Positions 16,108 to 22,636 of a DNA stretch of 64,000 nucleotides are shown piece after piece; within the stretch, counting starts at the first letter, position 1, and each line of letters begins with the position of its first letter. The stretch covers positions 3,596,001 through 3,660,000 of the forward strand of contig NZ_CP107976.1 of NCBI RefSeq assembly GCF_036099295.1, written 5' to 3'. A program made the translations under genes and the position numbers. The notes below the pieces were generated by a model. The model ran no database searches, was not told the origin of the DNA, and saw only the letters and a list, made by a program, of their open reading frames with translations. The stretch is from Streptomyces sp. NBC_00358 (lineage in GTDB: Bacteria; Actinomycetota; Actinomycetes; Streptomycetales; Streptomycetaceae).

Positions 16108-16145
16108 TCCCTGTGCGCCGGTCGGATTCGACCGGCGCACAGGGA
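16108..16145. promoter_or_regulatory. Perfect 17-bp hairpin with 4-nt loop
   Basis: Arms 16108-16124 and 16129-16145 pair perfectly around GATT. It is terminator-like in strength but has no T-run on either strand. It lies about 150 bp upstream of the plus-strand gene at 16295. It might insulate the divergent units or fold in a long 5' leader. Confidence 0.6.
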
Positions 16146-16170
16146 AATCCACCGGCGCGCACGCTTCGTT

Positions 16171-16184
16171 CTGAAGCGCTTCAG
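16171..16184. promoter_or_regulatory. 14-bp perfect palindrome, possible LacI-family-type operator
   Basis: CTGAAGCGCTTCAG is fully self-complementary with a central GCGC, the form of many LacI/GalR-family operators in actinomycetes. It lies 111 bp upstream of the gene at 16295 in the presumed promoter region of the sdh cluster. Which regulator would bind is not evident from this window. Confidence 0.4.
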
Positions 16185-16294
16185 TCTTCAATCCGTGCAC
16201 ACGCCTTCACACGGGTGCGGGTGACGCGCAACACTCGCAGGCGCATGAACGTTGCCGCCTGGGGCCGCAGGGCCCGCGGAAGTGAGGGCAAGTC

Positions 16295-16618
16295 ATGTCC
16301 GTGCACGACGACCTGACGTCAGTCCAGCGCAGCCTCGACGATCTGCAGCGGTCGGTGCGGCGCCTGGAACAGCAGATGGGCGCCGGTCTGGAGATGCGCC
16401 GCGTGCGCGCCGACGCCGACCACCTGCGGGAGAGCGTCGCGCTGCTGCGCGATGCCACCGGCCCCTCCCCCCGGCGCTCCACCGGGCCCGGACCGGCGGT
16501 GTCCGCGTCCGGCCGGCTGCCCGACCTGGTGCCCGTCCCCGACACCCCGTACGACAGCTCCTTGTGGACCGATTCCGACGACGAGGGTCTCGGCGCCCAT
16601 CACGGTCCCACCCACTGA
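16295..16618 (+). CDS. Small coiled-coil protein of unknown function upstream of sdhC
   Basis: 107 residues. The first 55 form a likely coiled coil with heptad leucines (SVQRSLDDLQRSVRRLEQQ, then ADADHLRESVALL). The C-terminal half is Pro/Ser/Asp-rich and probably disordered. No signal peptide, membrane helix or catalytic motif. It lies 51 bp upstream of sdhC on the same strand, so it may be co-transcribed. I do not recognise a named family. It could be a small scaffold or accessory factor, but nothing in the sequence proves a link to succinate oxidation. Confidence 0.75.
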   Translation: MSVHDDLTSVQRSLDDLQRSVRRLEQQMGAGLEMRRVRADADHLRESVALLRDATGPSPRRSTGPGPAVSASGRLPDLVPVPDTPYDSSLWTDSDDEGLGAHHGPTH

Positions 16619-16669
16619 GCGCCGCGCCCCCGACACCGGCGCGCCCCCGAACCCGACCGGAGTGCGAAG

Positions 16670-17491
16670 TTGGCCACTGGTACGGAACCTCATCTGAACA
16701 GCGGCGGTGTACGAACGGGTACGCGCGCCGCGATCGCCGCCCCGCATCTGCGGACCGACCGCTGGTGGCTGGCGCCCGCCGCGACCGCGGCCGGGCTGCT
16801 GGCCTTCGTCGTGTACTCGACCTTGCGGGCCTTCTCGGACGCGCACTACTACGCGGCGCCGTACGTCTCGCCGTTCTACTCGCCCTGTCTGGCCGAGCGG
16901 TGCGGGACCATGCACGCGGGACCGAACGCGGACCTGTTCGGGAGCTGGTGGGCCGTCTCTCCCGCGATCATCATCCTGATCTTCCCGCTCGGTTTCCGGC
17001 TGACCTGCTACTACTACCGCAAGGCCTACTACCGGGGTTTCTGGGCGAGCCCGCCGGCCTGCGCGGTCGCCGAGCCGCACAAGAAGTACACGGGTGAGAC
17101 CCGCTTCCCGCTGATCCTGCAGAACATCCACCGGTACTTCTTCTACGCGGCCCTCGTCGTCGCCGGCATCCTGACGTACGACACCGTGCTCTCCTTCCGC
17201 GACGAGCACTACCACTGGGGCCACATGGGCCTCGGCACGCTGGTGTTCCTGGTCAACATCACGCTGATCTGGGCGTACACCCTCTCCTGCCACTCCTGCC
17301 GGCACATCGTGGGCGGGAAGCTCAAGCACTTCTCCAAGCACCCCGTGCGCTATCGGATATGGCAGTGGGTCGGGAAGTTGAACGCCCGTCACATGCTGCT
17401 GGCCTGGGCCTCGTTGGTGAGCGTGGCGCTCGCCGACTTCTACGTGTACCTGGTCGCGTCCGGCGCCTTCGACGATCCGCGCTTCTTCTGA
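16670..17491 (+). CDS. sdhC: Succinate dehydrogenase/fumarate reductase cytochrome b subunit
   Basis: 273 residues from a TTG with GGAG 7 nt upstream. Five membrane helices are visible, centred on AGLLAFVVYSTL, AIIILIFPLGF, AALVVAGILTYD, TLVFLVNITLIWAY and LVSVALADFYVYLV. That is the topology of di-haem B-type SdhC/FrdC. Histidines near helix ends (NIHRYFFYAA, YHWGHMG, CHSCRHIVGG, NARHMLLAW) are candidate haem ligands. It anchors the flavoprotein and iron-sulfur subunits encoded directly downstream and passes electrons to or from menaquinone. A single large anchor replaces separate SdhC and SdhD, and no sdhD is present. Confidence 0.9.
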   Translation: MATGTEPHLNSGGVRTGTRAAIAAPHLRTDRWWLAPAATAAGLLAFVVYSTLRAFSDAHYYAAPYVSPFYSPCLAERCGTMHAGPNADLFGSWWAVSPAIIILIFPLGFRLTCYYYRKAYYRGFWASPPACAVAEPHKKYTGETRFPLILQNIHRYFFYAALVVAGILTYDTVLSFRDEHYHWGHMGLGTLVFLVNITLIWAYTLSCHSCRHIVGGKLKHFSKHPVRYRIWQWVGKLNARHMLLAWASLVSVALADFYVYLVASGAFDDPRFF

Positions 17492-17509
17492 CATGAGTGG
17501 GGCCTTCTG

Positions 17510-19486
17510 ATGTCCGTGGTCGATCGACAGGAGTGGGACGTCGTCGTGGTCGGTGCCGGCGGCGCCGGACTGCGCGCCGCCATCGAGGCACGCGAGCGCG
17601 GCGCCCGTACGGCGGTGATCTGCAAGTCGCTGTTCGGCAAGGCGCACACCGTGATGGCCGAGGGCGGTATCGCGGCCGCGATGGGCAACGTGAACTCCGG
17701 CGACAACTGGCAGGTCCACTTCCGCGACACCCTGCGCGGCGGCAAGTTCCTCAACCAGTGGCGGATGGCCGAGCTGCACGCCCGGGAAGCCCCGGACCGG
17801 GTATGGGAGTTGGAGACCTGGGGCGCGCTCTTCGACCGTACGAGGGACGGGCGGATCTCGCAGCGCAACTTCGGCGGCCACGAGTATCCGCGCCTCGCCC
17901 ACGTCGGCGACCGCACCGGACTCGAACTGATCCGCACGCTCCAGCAGAAGATCGTGTCCCTCCAGCAGGAGGACATGAAGGAGACCGGTGACTACGAGTC
18001 GCGCCTGAAGGTCTATCAGGAGTGCACCGTCACCAGGATCCTGAAGGACGGCGAGCGCGTCTCGGGGACCTTCTGCTACGAGCGCGAGTCCGGCCGCTTC
18101 TTCGTCCTCGAAGCGCCGTCCGTCGTGATCGCCACCGGCGGCATCGGCAAGTCCTTCAAGGTGACGTCCAACTCGTGGGAGTACACGGGCGACGGACACG
18201 CTCTGGCCCTGCTCGCCGGAGCGCCGCTGCTGAACATGGAGTTCGTGCAGTTCCATCCGACCGGCATGGTCTGGCCGCCGTCGGTCAAGGGCATCCTCGT
18301 CACCGAGTCCGTGCGCGGAGACGGCGGGGTGCTCCGCAACTCCGAGGGCAAGCGGTTCATGTTCGACTACATCCCCGACGTCTTCAAGGAGAAGTACGCG
18401 CAGTCGGAGGACGAGGGAGACCGCTGGTACGAGGACCCGGACCACAACCGGCGGCCACCGGAGCTGCTGCCCCGCGACGAGGTCGCGCGCGCGATCAACT
18501 CCGAGGTGAAGGCGGGCCGCGGCTCCCCCCACGGCGGCGTCTTCCTCGACGTGTCGACCCGGATGCCCGCCGAGGTGATCAAGCGCCGGCTCCCGTCCAT
18601 GTACCACCAGTTCAAGGAGCTCGCCGACGTCGACATCACGGCGGAGGCCATGGAGGTCGGGCCCACCTGCCACTACGTGATGGGCGGCATCGCGGTCGAC
18701 TCGGACACGGCGGCGGCCCGCGAGGTGCCCGGGCTGTTCGCGGCCGGGGAGGTGGCGGGCGGTATGCACGGCTCCAACCGGCTGGGCGGCAACTCCCTTT
18801 CCGACCTGCTGGTGTTCGGGCGGCGGGCCGGGTGGCACGCGGCCGAGTACGCGGCCGGTCCCACCGGGGACGGCTCGCGCCCTCCGCTGGACGAGGCCCA
18901 GATCGACGCGGCCGCCGCGGAGGCGCTGCGGCCCTTCTCGGCCGAGGGACCGGAGTCCGTCCCCGCCGCGTCGGCCGACGGTTCCCCGGCCCCCGGCGCA
19001 CGCCCGCCGGAGAACCCGTACACCCTGCACCAGGAGCTCCAGCAGACCATGAACGACCTGGTCGGCATCATCCGCCGCGAGGGCGAGATGGAGCGGGCCC
19101 TGGAGAAGCTCGCCGAGCTGCGAGTACGGGCGCGCCGGGCCGGCGTGGAGGGCCACCGTCAGTTCAACCCGGGCTGGCACCTCTCGCTGGACCTGCGCAA
19201 CATGCTCCTGGTCAGCGAGTGCGTGGCACGGGCGGCGCTGGAGCGCACCGAGTCGCGCGGCGGGCACACTCGCGAGGACCACCCGGCGATGGAGCGCTCC
19301 TGGCGCCGGATCAACCTCCTGTGCCGGCTCACCGACCCCACGGGCGGGCTGGCCGCCACCGACCCGGTGGCCGGACAGATCGACCTGGCGAACGAGACCA
19401 CCCAGCCCATCCGCCCCGACCTGCTCGCCCTCTTCGAGAAGGAGGAGCTGGTCAAGTACCTCGCCGAAGAGGAGCTTTACGAGTGA
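17510..19486 (+). CDS. sdhA: Succinate dehydrogenase/fumarate reductase flavoprotein subunit
   Basis: 658 residues from ATG 17510, 18 bp after sdhC. FAD-binding Rossmann motif is VVVGAGGAGLRAAIEA near residue 13. The segment KAHTVMAEGGIAAA carries the histidine expected to hold FAD covalently. HPTG (about residue 250), GPTCHYVMGGI and GEVAGGMHGSNRLGGNSL are the dicarboxylate and FAD capping motifs of the family. It oxidises succinate (or reduces fumarate) on the cytoplasmic face and passes electrons to SdhB. A Pro/Ala-rich linker near residues 485-505 is longer than in many SdhA proteins. Confidence 0.96.
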   Translation: MSVVDRQEWDVVVVGAGGAGLRAAIEARERGARTAVICKSLFGKAHTVMAEGGIAAAMGNVNSGDNWQVHFRDTLRGGKFLNQWRMAELHAREAPDRVWELETWGALFDRTRDGRISQRNFGGHEYPRLAHVGDRTGLELIRTLQQKIVSLQQEDMKETGDYESRLKVYQECTVTRILKDGERVSGTFCYERESGRFFVLEAPSVVIATGGIGKSFKVTSNSWEYTGDGHALALLAGAPLLNMEFVQFHPTGMVWPPSVKGILVTESVRGDGGVLRNSEGKRFMFDYIPDVFKEKYAQSEDEGDRWYEDPDHNRRPPELLPRDEVARAINSEVKAGRGSPHGGVFLDVSTRMPAEVIKRRLPSMYHQFKELADVDITAEAMEVGPTCHYVMGGIAVDSDTAAAREVPGLFAAGEVAGGMHGSNRLGGNSLSDLLVFGRRAGWHAAEYAAGPTGDGSRPPLDEAQIDAAAAEALRPFSAEGPESVPAASADGSPAPGARPPENPYTLHQELQQTMNDLVGIIRREGEMERALEKLAELRVRARRAGVEGHRQFNPGWHLSLDLRNMLLVSECVARAALERTESRGGHTREDHPAMERSWRRINLLCRLTDPTGGLAATDPVAGQIDLANETTQPIRPDLLALFEKEELVKYLAEEELYE

Positions 19487-19523
19487 GCAGGGAGCAGCAG
19501 CGGTACGAGGAGGCGCGGTACGC

Positions 19524-20294
19524 GTGAGCAGCTATGAGGCCCGCTTCAAGGTGTGGCGCGGAGACGTGAAGGGCGGCGGCCTGAAGGACTTCGAGGTCGA
19601 GGTCAACGACGGCGAGGTGGTGCTGGACATCATCCACCGGCTCCAGGCCACCCAGGCCCCCGACCTCGCCGTGCGCTGGAACTGCAAGGCGGGCAAGTGC
19701 GGTTCGTGCTCCGCGGAGGTCAACGGCAGGCCGCGGCTGATGTGTATGACGCGGATGTCGGTGTTCACCCGGGAGGAGACGATCACCGTCACCCCGCTGC
19801 GCGCGTTCCCGGTCGTACGGGATCTGGTGACCGACGTCGGCTTCAACTACGACAAGGCGCGGGAGGTCCCCGCCTTCGTGCCGCCCGCCGGTGTCGGCCC
19901 CGGTGAGTACCGGATGATGCAGGAGGACGTCGACCGTTCGCAGGAGTTCCGCAAGTGCATCGAGTGCTTCCTCTGCCAGGACACCTGTCATGTCGTGCGT
20001 GACCACGAGGAGAACAAGCCGGCGTTCGCCGGACCGCGCTTCCTGATGCGGGTGGCGGAGCTGGACATGCACCCGCTGGACGCGGCGGCGGAGTCCGGCC
20101 TGGACCGCAAACGCACGGCCCAGGACGAGCACGGCCTCGGCTACTGCAACATCACCAAGTGCTGCACGGAGGTCTGCCCCGAGGGCATCAAGATCACGGA
20201 CAACGCGCTGATCCCCTTGAAGGAACGGGCCGTCGACCGCAAGTACGACCCGCTCGTGTGGCTGGGGTCGAAGATCGGCAGACGGCGGACGTAG
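19524..20294 (+). CDS. sdhB: Succinate dehydrogenase/fumarate reductase iron-sulfur subunit
   Basis: 256 residues from GTG 19524, with GAGGAGG at 19507-19513, 37 bp after sdhA. N-terminal 2Fe-2S ferredoxin domain: CKAGKCGSCSAEVNG then MCMTR. C-terminal domain: CIECFLCQDTC and CNITKCCTEVCPEGI, which supply ligands for the 4Fe-4S and 3Fe-4S clusters. It wires FAD in SdhA to haem and quinone in SdhC. The C-terminal KYDPLVWLGSKIGRR is typical of actinobacterial copies. It is last in the cluster, followed by a hairpin at 20303-20322. Confidence 0.96.
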   Translation: MSSYEARFKVWRGDVKGGGLKDFEVEVNDGEVVLDIIHRLQATQAPDLAVRWNCKAGKCGSCSAEVNGRPRLMCMTRMSVFTREETITVTPLRAFPVVRDLVTDVGFNYDKAREVPAFVPPAGVGPGEYRMMQEDVDRSQEFRKCIECFLCQDTCHVVRDHEENKPAFAGPRFLMRVAELDMHPLDAAAESGLDRKRTAQDEHGLGYCNITKCCTEVCPEGIKITDNALIPLKERAVDRKYDPLVWLGSKIGRRRT

Positions 20295-20302
20295 GCCGGG
20301 AC

Positions 20303-20322
20303 GGGGGCGGGGTGCCGCCCCC
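20303..20322 (+). terminator. Hairpin after sdhB
   Basis: GGGGGCGG-GGTG-CCGCCCCC, an 8-bp stem starting 9 bp after the sdhB stop and 36 bp before the convergent gene's end. It is weak in U but well placed. Confidence 0.6.
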
Positions 20323-20357
20323 TGTCCTCGTGCCCCCCGTCCTCGCGCGTCGCGCCG

Positions 20358-20681
20358 TCAGCGCGGTTCGATGTCCGGCAGGACCGAGTCGCGGCTGCCC
20401 GGACGCTGCCCCAGCATCTGGACCACCTGGCCCACGAGGAACAAGGCCGTCCCGCCCAGGGCGTACGGCGTCATGTCGGCGTCGGGTCCGTGGAACGGTC
20501 CGAGGAAAATGAACAGGGCCATGCCGATGGCCCCTGTCAGCGCGCCCCACCCCCACAGCCTCGGGCGCACGACCCGGCGGCGGAACCACGGCGGGACCCA
20601 GTACACCGTGATGGCCGCGACCCCGAATGCGGCCTGCATGGTGAGGAGCGGCGCGCCGAACGCCACGAGATACCACTTCAT
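20358..20681 (-). CDS. Small membrane protein of unknown function
   Basis: 107 residues from ATG 20681, with GGAGG at 20687-20691. Three hydrophobic stretches are visible (FGAPLLTMQAAFGVAAITVY, WGALTGAIGMALFIFLG, ALGGTALFLVGQVVQMLG), joined by an Arg-rich loop (WFRRRVVRPRLW) that probably faces the cytoplasm. The C-terminus is hydrophilic. I do not recognise a family, and no partner is evident. The gene is convergent with sdhB and divergent from the 533-residue protein gene at 20976. Confidence 0.75.
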   Translation of the reverse strand: MKWYLVAFGAPLLTMQAAFGVAAITVYWVPPWFRRRVVRPRLWGWGALTGAIGMALFIFLGPFHGPDADMTPYALGGTALFLVGQVVQMLGQRPGSRDSVLPDIEPR

Positions 20682-20975
20682 CGGGCCTCCATCCCCCGCG
20701 TACCGGGAAGGGCACGCGGTCCGATCATGGCACGCGGGGCCACGGCGGTCATCGCTCGCGGGCCCTCCCGCCCTGAACACCGCCCGGTACGCCTTCCGGG
20801 CGGCCTCCGGGTCGGTCTCCAGGTCGGTCGGTAGGCGGTCTCCGGGCGGCGGGGGCGCCTGGGACCAGGACTCCCTCGCCCCTCCCGTACGCCCCCGCAT
20901 CACCGGTACCCCGGGTGTCGCCAACTCCCCGTATACCGGTCGCGGGGGTGCTCGAACGGCCATACGCTCCCAAAT

Positions 20976-22577
20976 GTGACGTCGCCCCTGAGTCGAAGCC
21001 GGTCGCGCCGGGCCCCGTCGCACATAGCCGTGCGGGTGGCGCATGTCGCGCTCGGGGGGCTGGTTGCGGTGGGCTGGCTGGTGCTGCCGCTGGCAGGGGC
21101 GGGGGCCGACGGCCCGGCGGCCGTGGCCCGGAGCACCGGGGTCACCGCCCCGCCGGCCGCCGCCCCGCAGCAGGGGACCTCCACCGGGGATCTCGTGCCG
21201 CCCCTCGTCGCCGTCGGCGCGGCGGGTGCGCTGGCCGCGTACGGATACGCGCGCCGCAGGCGGCGGGCCACGACCCGGACGACCCCCGGCGGCGGCCCCG
21301 AGCCCACGCCTCTCCACGAACTCGACCGGCAGGGTCGCCAGTTGCTCGTCGACATCGACGACTGCGTACGCGTCGGCGCAGAGGAGCTCGGCCTCGCCGC
21401 GGACCGCTCGGCGGGTGACGCGGTCGAGCCGTACGTGTACGCGCTGCGGCACGCGGAGGCCGAACTCGCCACGGCCTTCCTGCTGCGGCAGCGCCTCGAC
21501 GAGGCCGAGGCGAGTGGACGGGGCCCGGCCGAGGACGACAGCAGGGAAGTCCTGGAGGAGATCGTCGCGCGCTGCCAGGACGCCGGGCGGCGGCTGGACG
21601 CGGCGGCGCCGGGGTTCGACCAGCTCCGGGCGCTGGAGCGGAACGCGGCGGCCGCCCTGGAGGCCGCCGAGACCCGCTTCCGGGACGTCACCGCGCGCAC
21701 TCCGGCGGCCGAGGTCACGCTCGCCGATCTCCACAAGCGGTACGCCCCCGCCACCTCGCTCCCGGTGGTCGGTGACGTCGAACAGGCCAAGGACCGGCTC
21801 GTGTTCACCACGTTCCATCTCAACCAGGCACGGCAGTACGCGGACCGGGGCGACGGAGCGAAGGCCGCCGCCCATCTGCGGGCGGCGGAAGGGGCGGTGG
21901 GGCAGGCGGCCGACCTGGTCGACGGCGTGGACCGGCTGGCCGCGGAACTGGCCTCGGCGGCGGCTGAGTTGCCCGCGGCGCTCACGGCGGTGGAGTCCGT
22001 CCGGAACGCGGCCCGCGAACGCGCCCGGGACACGGCCCACGCCCGCCCTTCGCCCGCTTCCGCCGTGCTCGTGGGGCAGTTGGGGCGGACGGAGGCGCTG
22101 CTCTGCGGAGTACGCCAGGAGACGGCGGCGGGACCGTACGATCCGCTGGACGCGCTGCGCCGGGTCGTGGGGGCCGCCGAGGGCCTCGCCGGGGCCGGTG
22201 GCGGTGACGTCCCCAACGGGCCCGCCCACGCCCTGCTCCCGGCCCGCAGCGCGCTCTTGGGGGCGGCGGGCTTCATCGGCACGCACCGCGGAGCGGTCGG
22301 CAGCGAGGCCCGGACACGGCTGGCCGAGGCGGCACGGCTGCTCGGGTCGGGGGCCGTCCCGCTCGCCGGAGTGCGGCGGGCCGATGAACTCGCCAGGGAG
22401 GCGCGACGGCTCGCCGAGCGGGACGTACGGGCGTACGGCAATCCCGCGGGGGGCCTCGGGGGCGCCGGGGCGGGCGGCGCGGTGCTCGGCGGGGTTCTCC
22501 TGAGCGACGGCGACGGAGGCCCGGTGAGCTACGGCGGCCCGCGCACCCGCGGCCGCCGCTCGGCTTCCTTCACCTGA
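20976..22577 (+). CDS. Membrane-anchored alpha-helical protein of unknown function
   Basis: 533 residues from a GTG. An N-terminal signal-like helix (ALGGLVAVGWLVLPLAG), a short Pro/Ala-rich external segment, and a second helix (VPPLVAVGAAGALAAYGYA) lead to an Arg-rich stop-transfer. The remaining 430 residues are mostly long Ala/Glu/Arg-rich helices. They resemble the C-terminal half of actinobacterial TPM-domain membrane proteins, but no TPM domain is visible, so this may be a shortened relative. A Gly/Ser-rich tail ends the chain. It is convergent with the phosphatase gene at 22637. Function is unknown. The helical part is probably cytoplasmic if the second helix runs out-to-in. Confidence 0.75.
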   Translation: MTSPLSRSRSRRAPSHIAVRVAHVALGGLVAVGWLVLPLAGAGADGPAAVARSTGVTAPPAAAPQQGTSTGDLVPPLVAVGAAGALAAYGYARRRRRATTRTTPGGGPEPTPLHELDRQGRQLLVDIDDCVRVGAEELGLAADRSAGDAVEPYVYALRHAEAELATAFLLRQRLDEAEASGRGPAEDDSREVLEEIVARCQDAGRRLDAAAPGFDQLRALERNAAAALEAAETRFRDVTARTPAAEVTLADLHKRYAPATSLPVVGDVEQAKDRLVFTTFHLNQARQYADRGDGAKAAAHLRAAEGAVGQAADLVDGVDRLAAELASAAAELPAALTAVESVRNAARERARDTAHARPSPASAVLVGQLGRTEALLCGVRQETAAGPYDPLDALRRVVGAAEGLAGAGGGDVPNGPAHALLPARSALLGAAGFIGTHRGAVGSEARTRLAEAARLLGSGAVPLAGVRRADELAREARRLAERDVRAYGNPAGGLGGAGAGGAVLGGVLLSDGDGGPVSYGGPRTRGRRSASFT

Positions 22578-22636
22578 GCGGGCGAACCGAGAACACCCAC
22601 GAGGCTCCTCGGCCCTCGGCCCTCGGCCCTCAGCCC

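Noticed and set aside
16109..16144. A tRNA-like GGTCGGATTCGACC arm
   Set aside because: The stem is a simple hairpin without D, anticodon or acceptor arms, so it is not a tRNA.
15737..16174. Gly/Ala/Arg/Pro repeat-coding frames in the intergenic repeat block
   Set aside because: All six frames are open because the block is simple sequence, with no ribosome site or conserved domain.
16319..19282. Minus-strand open frame of nearly 1000 codons antisense to the sdh genes
   Set aside because: It mirrors high-GC codon bias of the plus-strand genes, is Arg/Gly/Val-rich with no domain, and the opposite strand encodes clear SdhC and SdhA.
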